Notes: generated by a model not told the origin, from the sequence alone. 64,000 nucleotides of DNA from Alphaproteobacteria bacterium (GCA_021775805.1 JAJFHD010000104.1:39049-103048), one strand, 5' to 3'. Numbered from the stretch's first letter, positions 52,123 to 61,525 are shown. Numbers and translations are program-made.

Positions 52123-54476
52123 TGTCGGATTGCGACGCGCCGGCAGGCCGCGGAACAACGCCGGGTCACGTCAACGGCGATGGCGGGCTGGTTTTTTCCG
52201 GCGAGTTCGACGCCTTCGCCCGAACCTTGAGTGATGGGTCGATGCATGTGGACCTGATGGTTCCGGGTATGAAATGCGCCGGGTGCATAGCCAAGGTGGA
52301 AGGCGTCCTCAACACTCTTGAAGGCGTTACTTCTGCGCGCGTGAACCTGTCCACCGGGCGTGTGGCTGTGGACTGGATAGCCGGCGAAGCGACAGTGGGC
52401 GAGGTTGTCGAGGCGGTCAAGAACACCGGGTACGACGTGCGGCCATTCGATGCCGGTGCCATCGCCGCCGGACAGCGGGACGGGGAAAGCCGCATGCTCC
52501 TGCGATCGCTTGCCGTGTCGGGTTTTGCCGCAGCCAACATCATGCTCTTGTCGGTGTCGGTTTGGTCAGGTGCAGGCGACGCGACTCGGGACCTGTTTCA
52601 CTGGCTGTCGGCCGTGATCGCCGTGCCTGCCGTGGTCTACGGCGGCAGGCCGTTTTTTGTTTCGGCCCTTGGAGTGCTGCGTAACGGCTCACTCAACATG
52701 GATGTGCCGATTTCCCTGGCAGTGGTCCTTGCCCTCGGTCTGAGCCTGTTCGAAACCATGACACGTGGCGAGCAAGCATATTTCGATGCTTCCGTAACCC
52801 TGTTGTTTTTTCTGCTTGTCGGGCGGTATCTCGACAGTGTGATGCGTGCGAGAACCCGGTCGGCGGTCCAGCAGATGATGCGCCTGATGTCGCAAACGGC
52901 CGTGGTTGAATCCCCTGACGGCACGACCCGCAGCGTGTGTGTCGCCGGTGTTGCGGTGGGCGACGTGGTGGTGGTTGCAGTCGGCGAAAGGATTCCGGTC
53001 GACGGCGTAGTGACAAAAGGGGCAAGCGATGTCGACGTGTCTCTGCTCACCGGGGAGAGCGAGCCTGAGACAGTGCGCCCGGGCGGCCAGGTCTACTCCG
53101 GTACGCTCAATCTGACGGCACCGGTGCGTGTCGAAACCCGAGCCACCGGCGCAGACACGTTCCTGGCCGACGTGGTCCGGTTGATGGAAACAGCCGAATC
53201 ACGAAAGGCGCGTTACATGCGCTGGGCCGACCGTGCGGCACGGATTTACGCGCCGGTGGTTCATGTCGCCGCCGCCCTCACGTTCCTTGGCTGGATGTGG
53301 TGTTCGGGAGGAGATTGGCATGTTGCCATGATCGCCGCGATATCCGTGCTGATCATTACCTGCCCCTGTGCGCTGGGCCTGGCGGTTCCGGCGGTGCAGG
53401 TTGTGGCCAGTGGTGTGCTGTTTCGGCGCGGTATACTGGTCAAGGACGGATCGGCGCTCGAAAGACTTTCGGAAATCGACACCGTGGTTTTCGACAAAAC
53501 CGGCACGCTGACCCAGGGCGAACCGCGATTCTGCCCCCAGGCGGACATCGACGACGGATTGATTGCCATTGCGGCCGGGCTTGCCGGCAACAGCCGCCAT
53601 CCTTTGTCGCGGGCCATGACCAACCTCGCTCTTGCACGCAATGTCGTTCCTCGTGAAATCGAATGTGTCAGGGAAATTCCCGGTTCCGGCCTTGAAGGCC
53701 TCTTCGACGGACAGCGGGTACGGCTTGGCAAACCGGTTTGGTGTGGCGGGGGCAATGCAGAAAACGTGACAGACGCCCGCCTGCAGCTTTGCCTCAGCAT
53801 CGATGATGGGCCAACGGAAATGTTCCTGTTTGAAGACGCGTTGCGCCCTTGCGCTGCCTCCACTGTTTCCGCTCTCAAGGGACAGGGCCTGCGTGTCGAA
53901 ATCCTTTCCGGCGACAGCGGCCCTGCCGTGTCCGTGGTGGCAGGAATACTGGATGTCGATAGCTACACAGCAGAGGCGACACCGCAGCAGAAGCTCGATC
54001 GCCTGGCTGAGCTTTCCCGGCAGGGGCGGCGCGTGCTTATGGTAGGCGACGGTCTGAACGACGCGCCCGCGCTTGCTGCCGGACATGCTTCGATGGCGCC
54101 ATCGGAAGCTTCCGAGGTCGGGCGTACGGCCTCCGACTTTGTATTTCTCGGCAACGGGCTCGACGCTGTGCAAGTGGCAATCGGCGTGGCAAACCAGTCG
54201 AGGCGGCTCATCCGGCAGAATTTCACACTCGCGGTTCTCTACAATATGATTGCGGTTCCTGTAGCCGCCATGGGGTTGGCGTCGCCGCTTGTGGCCGCTC
54301 TCGCCATGTCGGGATCGTCGCTCGCGGTTACCGCCAATGCACTGCGCCTGCGGCTGTCGGCACGTGTATCGGGGGATCGCACCACGCGATCTGCTCAGAC
54401 CCGCGCGTACACCGGACGGGGCGTCAAACCGGTTTCCACGGCGCGTGTCGACGAACGTCGGGAGGCATATCCGTGA
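52122..54476 (+). CDS. ccoI: Copper-transporting P1B-type ATPase CcoI (FixI)
   Basis: A 784-residue pump. An N-terminal heavy-metal domain carries C52-x2-C55 (GMKCAGC), the membrane motif C414-P-C416 lies in TCPCALGLAVP, the phosphorylated Asp458 is in DKTGTLT, the TGES-type actuator is LLTGES and the hinge is GDGLNDAPAL. Such CPC pumps of the FixI type move copper outward for cbb3 oxidase assembly. The operon position between ccoH and ccoS gives the assignment. The GTGA overlap couples it to ccoS. Confidence 0.94.
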   Translation: MSDCDAPAGRGTTPGHVNGDGGLVFSGEFDAFARTLSDGSMHVDLMVPGMKCAGCIAKVEGVLNTLEGVTSARVNLSTGRVAVDWIAGEATVGEVVEAVKNTGYDVRPFDAGAIAAGQRDGESRMLLRSLAVSGFAAANIMLLSVSVWSGAGDATRDLFHWLSAVIAVPAVVYGGRPFFVSALGVLRNGSLNMDVPISLAVVLALGLSLFETMTRGEQAYFDASVTLLFFLLVGRYLDSVMRARTRSAVQQMMRLMSQTAVVESPDGTTRSVCVAGVAVGDVVVVAVGERIPVDGVVTKGASDVDVSLLTGESEPETVRPGGQVYSGTLNLTAPVRVETRATGADTFLADVVRLMETAESRKARYMRWADRAARIYAPVVHVAAALTFLGWMWCSGGDWHVAMIAAISVLIITCPCALGLAVPAVQVVASGVLFRRGILVKDGSALERLSEIDTVVFDKTGTLTQGEPRFCPQADIDDGLIAIAAGLAGNSRHPLSRAMTNLALARNVVPREIECVREIPGSGLEGLFDGQRVRLGKPVWCGGGNAENVTDARLQLCLSIDDGPTEMFLFEDALRPCAASTVSALKGQGLRVEILSGDSGPAVSVVAGILDVDSYTAEATPQQKLDRLAELSRQGRRVLMVGDGLNDAPALAAGHASMAPSEASEVGRTASDFVFLGNGLDAVQVAIGVANQSRRLIRQNFTLAVLYNMIAVPVAAMGLASPLVAALAMSGSSLAVTANALRLRLSARVSGDRTTRSAQTRAYTGRGVKPVSTARVDERREAYP

Positions 54477-54649
54477 CCGCGCTGCTGTTCCTGATTCCGG
54501 TCGCCCTGTTTCTGGGGCTTTTGGGGCTGGCCGGTTTTTTGTGGGCCTTGCGGTCAGGGCAGTTTGAGGACCTTGACGGCGCCGCTGCCCGAATTCTGAT
54601 CGACGACGACGCCAAGAACAAGCCACGCGAGCCGGCAGAAATTCCCTGA
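54473..54649 (+). CDS. ccoS: cbb3-type oxidase assembly protein CcoS
   Basis: A 58-residue protein. GTG 54473 overlaps the ccoI stop (GTGA). One N-terminal membrane helix (LLFLIPVALFLGLLGLAGFLWAL) is followed by the CcoS motif SGQFEDLDGAAARIL, then an acidic DDD and a basic tail ending at TGA 54647-54649. It is needed for metal and haem insertion into the oxidase. Length and order (ccoGHIS) match the family. Confidence 0.9.
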   Translation: MTALLFLIPVALFLGLLGLAGFLWALRSGQFEDLDGAAARILIDDDAKNKPREPAEIP

Positions 54650-54736
54650 GGCTTGCCTTTGGCGGGTTGTTTTTCGCGACAAAGCGTGGTCAATCTTTTC
54701 GCTGGATTGAGGGGCATCGATCCTGAGAGGTAGATT

Positions 54737-55519
54737 GTGCCGGACAAGACTGTTGGCGGGGGAACAGCCGCATTTCTGATGAGCGCGCTGACGTGTTTCA
54801 TCTGTATCAGCGCGACATCCGACGCCGCCTTAGCCGCGAACGGCGTCATTCCGATTCCACGCCCCAAGCCAGCCGTGGCCGGTGCCGGGAATCAGACGGT
54901 TTCACAAATTCCGAATGACCGTGGCGAGCAGGGCAGCCCTACGCAGACCAAACCGGCAGGTGCCGCATCGACGTCGTGTTACCGCGCTCTCAGGGCGGTG
55001 GTGCCAAGCGCACGCAGGGAAGCCTCATTTCGAAACGCAACCGGATGTGGCATGCCGGATCCGGTCGTGGTCGATGTTGTGGCGGCGCGGGGTTCAGCGG
55101 TCGCGCTTTCCGCCAAGCCGATGCTCAGCTGTAAATTTGCCCGGAAGTTTGCCACCTGGATCTCCGACGTGGTGGCACCGTTGGCGCGCCAGCACATGGG
55201 AGCGCCGCTGGTTGGAATCCATGTGGGGCCTGGCTACGACTGCCGCACGCGAAACCGCGCTAAAGGGGCAAAACTGAGCGAGCATTCATTCGGCACGGCG
55301 ATCGATCTGATGAGCTTCACTCTCGCCAACAAAACAAAAGTCTCCATAGGAAAGACCACGTCTGCCAATGCACGACGTTTCCTCAAGGCTGTGCGGGCGA
55401 CCGCGTGCGGCTATTTCACTACTGTGCTCGGGCCTGGCTCGAATGCCGCCCATGACACCCACTATCATGTGGACATCGGCAAGCACGGCCGCTCTGGACA
55501 TTACCGGATTTGTGAATAA
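54737..55519 (+). CDS. Extensin-like C-terminal-domain protein
   Basis: A 260-residue exported protein: a hydrophobic signal (ALTCFICISATSDAALAAN), a proline-rich linker (PIPRPKP) and an extensin-like C-terminal domain (about 80-260). This domain shows GCGMPDPVVVD, SEHSFGTAIDLMSF, and CGYFTTVLGPGSNAAHDTHYHVDI with conserved His/Asp residues and several cysteines. The SEHSFGTAID and HYHVDI motifs resemble those of zinc-dependent peptidoglycan peptidases, so a cell-wall role is likely though unproven. GTG 54737 is the start supported by GAGAGG. Confidence 0.82.
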   Translation: MPDKTVGGGTAAFLMSALTCFICISATSDAALAANGVIPIPRPKPAVAGAGNQTVSQIPNDRGEQGSPTQTKPAGAASTSCYRALRAVVPSARREASFRNATGCGMPDPVVVDVVAARGSAVALSAKPMLSCKFARKFATWISDVVAPLARQHMGAPLVGIHVGPGYDCRTRNRAKGAKLSEHSFGTAIDLMSFTLANKTKVSIGKTTSANARRFLKAVRATACGYFTTVLGPGSNAAHDTHYHVDIGKHGRSGHYRICE

Positions 55520-55530
55520 TACAGAGCAAG

Positions 55531-56097
55531 ATGAAATTTCCGCCGGGAACCTGTCAAGCAATGAACCAATCCGTAGCAAGCGACCTTTCGCCCAAGAGCT
55601 GGCCAGGAGAAATCCATGCGCGGTTCCGGAACGTGGGGATCGTTCAGGTGGCCTATGTTCCTGATGCCGGACACAAGGCGCTGATTGACCTGTGTCACGG
55701 CGATCCGGACATGACGGCACTTCCCTTGACCACGGAAGAAGAAGGGATCGCCTTGCTTGCCGGTACCTGGCTGGGCGGTGCCAGGGGTGCCCTGCTGATG
55801 CAGTCTAGCGGTGTCGGCAACTGCATCAACATGCTCAGCCTGACTTCAAACGGCCGATTTCCTTTGCTCATGCTGGTGACGATGCGCGGCGAATGGGCCG
55901 AGTTCAATCCCTGGCAGGTGCCGATGTCGAAGGCAACCCAGCCGGCCCTGGAGCTGATGGGGGTTCAGTGCTACCGCGCCGATAGGGAAGATGAGGTGGA
56001 CGAGGTGGTGGCGGCGGCCGCTGATCTTGCCTTCAATGCCGAACAGGCTGTGGCGGTTCTTCTCGGTCAGCGCCTGATCGGGCGCAAGGTCTGGTAA
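55531..56097 (+). CDS. comD: Sulfopyruvate decarboxylase, alpha subunit (ComD-like)
   Basis: A 188-residue thiamine-diphosphate enzyme subunit, the N-terminal Pyr half. Marks are SWPGEIHARFRNVGIVQVAYVPDAGHKALIDL, the glutamate in TTEEEGIALLAG that activates the cofactor, and MLSLTSNGRFPLLMLVTMRGEW. ComDE converts sulfopyruvate to sulfoacetaldehyde and CO2. Phosphonopyruvate decarboxylase has the same fold, but split into two chains as here, ComDE fits better. ATG 55561 (MNQSVAS) is an alternative start 30 nt downstream. Confidence 0.78.
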   Translation: MKFPPGTCQAMNQSVASDLSPKSWPGEIHARFRNVGIVQVAYVPDAGHKALIDLCHGDPDMTALPLTTEEEGIALLAGTWLGGARGALLMQSSGVGNCINMLSLTSNGRFPLLMLVTMRGEWAEFNPWQVPMSKATQPALELMGVQCYRADREDEVDEVVAAAADLAFNAEQAVAVLLGQRLIGRKVW

Positions 56098-56106
56098 GGG
56101 GTGGTG

Positions 56107-56682
56107 ATGAGTACACTTTTGCGTCGAAATGTCGTTTTACGCCTGGTTGAAGACCGAGGCGACCTTCTTGTCGTCTCGGGGCTCGGATCCGCAACATGGG
56201 ATCTGGCGGCGGCCGGAGACCACGATCTGAACTTCTATCTTTGGGGGGCGATGGGTGGTGCCGCCGCAATCGGCCTTGGTCTTGCAATCGCTCAACCCGA
56301 AAGGCCTGTGCTGGTGATTACCGGCGATGGTGAAATGTTGATGGGTGTGGGCTGTCTGGCAACGATTGCAGCGAAGGCGCCAAACAATCTTAGTATCGCT
56401 GTACTGAATAATGCCCGATACGGCGAAACCGGTATGCAGAAGAGCCACACCGCCCTAGGCACTGATCTGGCAATGATGGCTGCCGGAGCGGGTTTCCCTG
56501 AGACGATGTCGATTACTGCTGAGACTGAACTTGATGCGTTTGCCGGACGTTCGCGGGAAAAATCCGGTTTGGTGTTTGCCGATATTGCGGTCGCGGCCGA
56601 CGATCCCCCGAGGGTTCTGCCGGAACGCGATGCCGTCATCCTGAAACACAGATTCCGATCCGCCTTGGGAGTCTCGGCTTAG
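56107..56682 (+). CDS. comE: Sulfopyruvate decarboxylase, beta subunit (ComE-like)
   Basis: A 191-residue C-terminal (PP) half of a ThDP decarboxylase. The pyrophosphate motif GDGEMLMG...NNARYG (G-D-G with N-N about 30 residues later) is clear, as is FYLWGAMGGAAAIGLGLA. It forms the active site with ComD. ATG 56107 is 9 nt after the comD stop with GGGGTGGTG upstream. This pair and the suyAB-slcC-comC operon 28 kb away use the same intermediate, sulfopyruvate. Confidence 0.78.
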   Translation: MSTLLRRNVVLRLVEDRGDLLVVSGLGSATWDLAAAGDHDLNFYLWGAMGGAAAIGLGLAIAQPERPVLVITGDGEMLMGVGCLATIAAKAPNNLSIAVLNNARYGETGMQKSHTALGTDLAMMAAGAGFPETMSITAETELDAFAGRSREKSGLVFADIAVAADDPPRVLPERDAVILKHRFRSALGVSA

Positions 56683-56687
56683 AAAGC

Positions 56688-57119
56688 CTAGGGCGCGTAG
56701 GCCTTTACGGGCTGCCCGCGCCGCAGCCAGCCGGGCCCCAGATTGTTGCCGAGCATGCCTTCGTTGACGTCGGCCACATCCTTGAAGCCCTGCTCGATGA
56801 GGAATTTCCGCGCCATGGCAGAGCGTCCGCCGGTGGCGCAGATCAGCGCGATCGGTTTTGTCTTGTCATTGCCGACAAGCTCCAGCAGCGCTTCCAGAAA
56901 ATCGCGGCGATGCATTGTCAACAGAACAGCACCCTTGGCGACTCCGGTGTGCTGCCATTCGCTCGGTTGGCGAATGTCCAGAAGCGTGATCTTTCCCGAT
57001 GCCATCATTTCCTGAGCCTGCGGGGTCGAGAGGATGGGCGGGAGAGCCTGTTCGGCAAACGCATTGCCAAGCCACGATAGCGAGATGATGATCAGGACAA
57101 AGGCTAAAGGTCGGCGCAT
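56688..57119 (-). CDS. Exported rhodanese-domain protein
   Basis: A 143-residue protein with a signal peptide (AFVLIIISLSWLGNAFAEQ) and one rhodanese domain: LLDIRQPSEWQHTG and the active-site loop ICATGGRSA, whose cysteine would carry persulfide. Being exported, it would act in the periplasm. ATG 57119 has GGAA 8 nt upstream; an earlier in-frame start at 57155 lacks one. It is convergent with comE (5-nt gap), which may reflect a link to released sulfur, but this is weak. Confidence 0.84.
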   Translation of the reverse strand: MRRPLAFVLIIISLSWLGNAFAEQALPPILSTPQAQEMMASGKITLLDIRQPSEWQHTGVAKGAVLLTMHRRDFLEALLELVGNDKTKPIALICATGGRSAMARKFLIEQGFKDVADVNEGMLGNNLGPGWLRRGQPVKAYAP

Positions 57120-57340
57120 GAGGTTATTCCGGTCTGTATGGCTTTTGTTTGTCACATTCTAACCATTCAGGAGCCACAGTGCGACGATCTTCCGGTCCGA
57201 CGTGTTCAATTTCCCGCTACTTGTACGGCCAGAATTTCACCAAATCTCACAAGTATTTGTAACGCAGTGATTTGAATTTTGCGGACGGATTGCGCACATC
57301 GCACCTAACGTGAATTTTGATAGAGGGATCAATTGACCTT

Positions 57341-58201
57341 ATGTGGAACCAAGTAATGCGAAATGCCCCGCGCGCTGGAAAAATTGCCTCGCTGGCAATC
57401 GTGGTAACCGTGCTTGCCGGTTTCGGCAGCGGCGAACGGTTGTTTGCGCCAAAGGCGGACTTGTGGAAACGCTGGACCGCTCATTCCAGTTCGGCGAATA
57501 AGACAATCGACTACAGAGTCTGGAACAAGGTGCTGAAGCGGTACGTTAAACCGTCTTCCAAAGGGGTAAACCAGTTTCGCTACGGTGCCGTCAGTCCGGT
57601 GGACAGGAAGGCCCTGAAGTCATTCGTCAGGCAGATGGAAAAAGTGCCGATTCTAACCTATTCACGCAAGGCCCAGTTGGCCTACTGGATCAACCTTTAC
57701 AACGCGGTCACGGTCAGCGTGGTTCTCGATCACTTTCCGGTCAAGAGCATACGCGACATCGACATATCACCGGGGTTGTTTGCCGATGGCCCGTGGGGCA
57801 AGAAAATCGTCTCCGTCGATGGTGTCGCATTGACGCTCAACGACATCGAACACAGGATCCTGCGGCCGATCTGGCGCGACAGCCGGATTCACTATGCCGT
57901 CAACTGCGCGTCGATCGGCTGCCCGGACCTTATGCCCAAGGCCTATACCGCCAAGAACGTCAACGGGCTTCTGACCGTGGCGGCAAAAAAATACATCAAC
58001 AGCGACAGGGGCGTGAAAATCAAGGGCAAGAAGGTCGTCGTTTCGCGCATCTATGACTGGTTCATTCAGGATTTTGGCGGTTCCGAGAAGCGTGTTCTTT
58101 CGCATCTGCTGAAATACGCAAAGCCGGGCCTCAGGAAGAAACTGAAGAGTATCGGCGCGCTTCACGACACGGCCTATGACTGGCGGCTGAATGGGGCTTG
58201 A
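57341..58201 (+). CDS. DUF547-domain protein
   Basis: A 286-residue protein with an N-terminal hydrophobic helix (IASLAIVVTVLAGFGSG) that may be a signal or anchor. The DUF547 domain follows: YDWRLN at the C-terminus, KAQLAYWINLYNAVTVSVVLDHFPVKSI, LNDIEHRILRPIW, and HYAVNCASIGCPDL. Conserved Cys, His and Asn residues suggest a papain-like fold, but no activity is known. ATG 57341 is the preferred start; TTG 57317 and ATG 57356 are alternatives. It is convergent with a glycosyltransferase gene (42-nt gap) and may function with that group. Confidence 0.75.
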   Translation: MWNQVMRNAPRAGKIASLAIVVTVLAGFGSGERLFAPKADLWKRWTAHSSSANKTIDYRVWNKVLKRYVKPSSKGVNQFRYGAVSPVDRKALKSFVRQMEKVPILTYSRKAQLAYWINLYNAVTVSVVLDHFPVKSIRDIDISPGLFADGPWGKKIVSVDGVALTLNDIEHRILRPIWRDSRIHYAVNCASIGCPDLMPKAYTAKNVNGLLTVAAKKYINSDRGVKIKGKKVVVSRIYDWFIQDFGGSEKRVLSHLLKYAKPGLRKKLKSIGALHDTAYDWRLNGA

Positions 58202-58243
58202 GCCGGCGTTGCCGGTTGTCTGCTGTACGGCATCGATGGCCCC

Positions 58244-58945
58244 TCAGACTGGACCGGAGGGGACATGCTGTTTGGACCGGTAGAGTCGTTCAAGCAGCCG
58301 TACCGGGACGCCAATCAGGAACAGTGCGTGGAGCAACACCCACTGGAGAAAGATGGCTGTCGGCATCCGTCCCTGAAACCGCCTGGAGGATGTGACAACC
58401 GGGGCGTGTTCGATGCAGACGGTCCTGCCAGCCTTTTCCATACGGCGCACCAAGTCAAAATCCTCCATGATGTCGAGCGGCCGAATGCCGCCGATCGCCG
58501 CAAGGCTTGCACGCCGGATGAAGATGCCCGAGTCGCCGTAGTAGAGGCCACGGCTTCGCAACCGGGCATAAAAGCCCGTGAGCCAATGGGCGAACCTGGT
58601 GTCGCCATCGAACACGACCCTGAAATTGCCGCCGATGACCGCGTCGTCGGCCAATGCGTCCTCGATGGCCGCGAGCCCGTCCCGCGCCAGCCAGGTGTCG
58701 GCGTGAAGAAACAGAACCGCTTCGCCACGGGCATATCCAAGGCCGCCGATGAGCTGTTTGCCGCGGCTCGGCAGGCCGTGTGTCACGATTGCACCGGCCG
58801 TGCGGGCAATTGCCGCCGTTTCATCCGAACTTCCTCCGTCGGCCACGACCACCCTTACATCGGGGTTCTGGCGTTTCAGCATACCGACAAGGCGGCCGAT
58901 CGTGGGCGCTTCGTTCAATGTGGGGATGATGACTGTCAGGATCAT
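58244..58945 (-). CDS. TIGR04283-type family 2 glycosyltransferase
   Basis: A 233-residue GT-A-fold enzyme: IIPTLNEAPTIG, VVVADGGSSDET, the FLHADTWL metal-site region, YYGDSGIFIRRASL and MEDFDLVRRMEK. These match the glycosyltransferase group named for association with radical-SAM/selenodomain proteins. A C-terminal hydrophobic stretch (AIFLQWVLLHALFLIGVPV) may touch the membrane. Its ATG overlaps the ferritin-like gene's stop by 3-4 nt (ATGA), so the two are coupled. Confidence 0.83.
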   Translation of the reverse strand: MILTVIIPTLNEAPTIGRLVGMLKRQNPDVRVVVADGGSSDETAAIARTAGAIVTHGLPSRGKQLIGGLGYARGEAVLFLHADTWLARDGLAAIEDALADDAVIGGNFRVVFDGDTRFAHWLTGFYARLRSRGLYYGDSGIFIRRASLAAIGGIRPLDIMEDFDLVRRMEKAGRTVCIEHAPVVTSSRRFQGRMPTAIFLQWVLLHALFLIGVPVRLLERLYRSKQHVPSGPV

Positions 58946-59778
58946 GCGTTCTCGAATACCCTGCGTTCCTTGCGGCTGAACAGGCCGGCTGCCAGGAGGT
59001 CAGGCAGGCGTTCCAGCCATTTCATTTCCAGCCACCGACGCCATCGCGCGCCGCCCAGAAAGGCCGGCGGCGCATAACGCCCGACCGCGGACCGGGCGGC
59101 GTCGAACCAGATTTCCCGCACCCAGCGATAGATCGCCAGCCGCTCCGGCAGTGGCAGGGTCGGCAGGCTGTCGCGAAGGTAGATCTTGCCGAACGCCACA
59201 TGGCGTGCCTCGTCGCGGGCGATCACGGCGCTGATGTCGCGAAACAGGGAACATGGCATCCACATGCCGACGCTGTGCTGAAGGCGAACCGCCTCTCCTT
59301 CCAGGACAACGTGAAAAGCCAGAATTTGAGCTTGTGGCGCGCCAGTCCAGTTCAGCGCCTTCTGATATGCCTCGGAGATGTGTCGGGCGGGATTGCGGAT
59401 GCCGCCGAGTTTTTCCAGATACCGGTCGTATATATCGGCGTGGCGCAACTCGTCGCTGATCTGGGTTTCGACGAAGTTTTCCGCCTCGCGGCAAGACAGG
59501 TCGCGCAGAATCTGGTGGCACATCCGGGCGGTCGCGATTTCACCGTGATAGAACTGGCTTATGGCCGATGCGGCAATTCCGTTGGGCAGCCAAACCGGTA
59601 TTGCCGGTGGCCGGTCCCAGTCAAAGTCGGCAGCAGCCTGGTGCTGAGCGTTGCGGCCTTTTTCGGCAAGGGCTGCCATGCGTCCGGGTCGGCTCAGGCT
59701 TGCATGCTGTGTGGAGGGGAGGGGCTGCACGGTGTTATTTGCCGGCGACAATGCGAAGATTTGAGATTGACGCGACAC
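58942..59778 (-). CDS. Ferritin-like di-iron protein
   Basis: A roughly 278-residue helical protein with the repeated E...ExxH ligand pattern of ferritin-like/R2-like di-iron enzymes: GEIATARMCHQI, SDELRHADIYDR, VLEGEAVRLQHS and IARDEARHVAFG. That gives four Glu and two His, as in di-iron oxygenases and oxidases. The reaction is unknown. GTG 59778 has GGAAAG upstream and overlaps the DUF3047 gene by 44 nt. ATG 59679 would avoid this overlap and is an alternative. It lies between a glycosyltransferase and DUF3047 in a minus-strand operon. Confidence 0.78.
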   Translation of the reverse strand: MSRQSQIFALSPANNTVQPLPSTQHASLSRPGRMAALAEKGRNAQHQAAADFDWDRPPAIPVWLPNGIAASAISQFYHGEIATARMCHQILRDLSCREAENFVETQISDELRHADIYDRYLEKLGGIRNPARHISEAYQKALNWTGAPQAQILAFHVVLEGEAVRLQHSVGMWMPCSLFRDISAVIARDEARHVAFGKIYLRDSLPTLPLPERLAIYRWVREIWFDAARSAVGRYAPPAFLGGARWRRWLEMKWLERLPDLLAAGLFSRKERRVFENA

Positions 59779-60448
59779 TTTCCGAGCGCGAATCGTCTGT
59801 GTCGCCGGAAACCGCCACGTATCTCAAAGACCCGGGTGTCGGCGGATGACCGAAGCTGCGCTTGAAGTCGGCTGCGATATTGCGGCTTTCTTTGCGCCAT
59901 TCACGCAAGGCGGCCTTGCCCGAGCGGAGCACAATGATTGCGCGTTTGGCGTAATGCGGGTTTGGGATAACCGACCCCCTCGGTTGTGTGCCACCCCAGA
60001 CATAAGTCAGGACATAACCGACCCGTGGAAAACCAAGCAGGCTGCCGATACCGCCAAACAATGAGCTTGAGTTTTCCGGATCGTCGAACCAGAAATGGAG
60101 CGCCAAAGGACGATCGTCTTTGCCCTTGACTGTGAGGTCGGTCGCCGGGAACGACCGGTCAACACGCCATCGCCAGTTTGCCCGGTCGCCCGTGGTTTCT
60201 GACTTCTCCAGAGGGCGATAGAGAAACCCCACAGCATTCCTGGCGGTCACACGAATGGTTCCTGACCGGGTCAAGGCAAACTCTGCCACGGTCTTGCCCG
60301 GCACCTTGAGCACATCCCATTGAGACCGGCTCGATGCAGACGGTCCGGCAATAGCGACAAACAAAATGCCCCACAGAAGGGTCGCAATCAGGCCGCGATA
60401 GCCGTGGACCGGCGGGCTGTGATGCGTTGTTGGTACGAGTTCAAGCAT
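59735..60448 (-). CDS. DUF3047-domain protein
   Basis: A 237-residue protein with a hydrophobic segment near residues 19-38 (GLIATLLWGILFVAIAGPSA), probably a signal peptide. A beta-rich domain follows with WRWRVD, DRPLALHFWFDD, GYVLTYVWGG and AVSGDTDDSRSES. I recognise the DUF3047 family, exported and of unknown role; the fold recalls jelly-roll binding domains. It is the first gene of the minus-strand operon with the ferritin-like and glycosyltransferase genes. Confidence 0.75.
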   Translation of the reverse strand: MLELVPTTHHSPPVHGYRGLIATLLWGILFVAIAGPSASSRSQWDVLKVPGKTVAEFALTRSGTIRVTARNAVGFLYRPLEKSETTGDRANWRWRVDRSFPATDLTVKGKDDRPLALHFWFDDPENSSSLFGGIGSLLGFPRVGYVLTYVWGGTQPRGSVIPNPHYAKRAIIVLRSGKAALREWRKESRNIAADFKRSFGHPPTPGSLRYVAVSGDTDDSRSESVASISNLRIVAGK

Positions 60449-60541
60449 GCGTATCGTTATAAACCGGCCATTTGGGGTGCCAATTCAATTGCCCCTCAAA
60501 GGCTCGTGACTAAGAGTTGTCCAACCGTCTTGGATTGCCGC

Positions 60542-61525
60542 CTAAGGCAATGACAGCACTACCTGCACCGGACGGTGGTCGGAACCGGCAAATCGTCCGC
60601 GTGCCGCACTCACCGACGTGATCCCGGACGAGACAAGGACATGATCGATCGGCAGCTGTGCAAACAACAGATGCGCAGGCCAGGTCGGACGGTAGCCCGG
60701 TACAATCTTCAATCCAGCCCGCTGCCGAAAGTCGGTCATGGCATGGGACCACGGCGTTGCATTAAAATCGCCTGCGAGGATCACCTGGCCGGGCTGACTT
60801 CCGATCCAGCTTGCCATGGAGTTCAACTGTCTTTTGTGGCGCAACGATGGCGGACGGTCGAAATGCACGCTGGCGATAGTGTAGGCTGTGTCGCCGGTAC
60901 CGAACTTTGCCCACAGCGTCGGCGGGCGGACGGAACCGGGCTTCACGATTCCGGTTTTCGTCCAGGGCTCCTTCGAGAACAGTGCGATATCGCAGTAAGA
61001 CACTTTCTTGCAGTCGGTCTGCCACGGATAACGTGCCTTCAGAAGCCGTTTGAGTTTCTTTGTCTGAAGCCAGTACTCCTGCAGAACGATGATGTCGGCA
61101 TCGGTCTCAAGCAGGTATGCCGCAACATCGTCAATGTCGGTGTTGCTCGCCCAGATGTTGAATGTCACGAGGTTCAGCGTGCGGGTTGCGGTTGCAGCAT
61201 CGGCCGTCCCGGCGGTCTGTTGGGGCCACAATCCGATCGCATTGCCAAGAAACACCAGCATTGCGACAACTGCCGCGGCGCGGTCGCGAATGACAATAAG
61301 GAGAAGTGCCGCCACCGCGCTGGCAATGAGAAAATGGACACGGAAGTGACTGAACAGGTCCAGGGCATATTTGTAGGAACCGAAGAAACTCAACAGGGTT
61401 GCAAGCCCCAGACCCAATACGGCAAGGCGCAGAACATATCGGAGGACCAATGGCTTGTGCGCCCGGACTGGTTGCTTTGTGGTCGATTCAGCCGTAGCGG
61501 TTGAATGCGTCATGATGAAGATCAA
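60542..61525 (-). CDS. Membrane-anchored endonuclease/exonuclease/phosphatase-family protein
   Basis: A roughly 323-327 residue protein. Three hydrophobic helices occupy about residues 27-105 (including [15 protein letters not shown] and [15 protein letters not shown]), and an EEP domain follows. Its catalytic motifs are [26 protein letters not shown] and the final GSDHRPV. Such proteins are phosphodiesterases acting on nucleic acids or lipids outside the membrane. The start is 61525 or ATG 61513; both overlap the upstream macrodomain gene, so coupling is likely. Confidence 0.82.
   Translation of the reverse strand: MIFIMTHSTATAESTTKQPVRAHKPLVLRYVLRLAVLGLGLATLLSFFGSYKYALDLFSHFRVHFLIASAVAALLLIVIRDRAAAVVAMLVFLGNAIGLWPQQTAGTADAATATRTLNLVTFNIWASNTDIDDVAAYLLETDADIIVLQEYWLQTKKLKRLLKARYPWQTDCKKVSYCDIALFSKEPWTKTGIVKPGSVRPPTLWAKFGTGDTAYTIASVHFDRPPSLRHKRQLNSMASWIGSQPGQVILAGDFNATPWSHAMTDFRQRAGLKIVPGYRPTWPAHLLFAQLPIDHVLVSSGITSVSAARGRFAGSDHRPVQVVLSLP

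Noticed and set aside
53199..54626. 475-residue open frame on the minus strand
   Set aside because: It lies opposite ccoI and ccoS, which are unmistakable.
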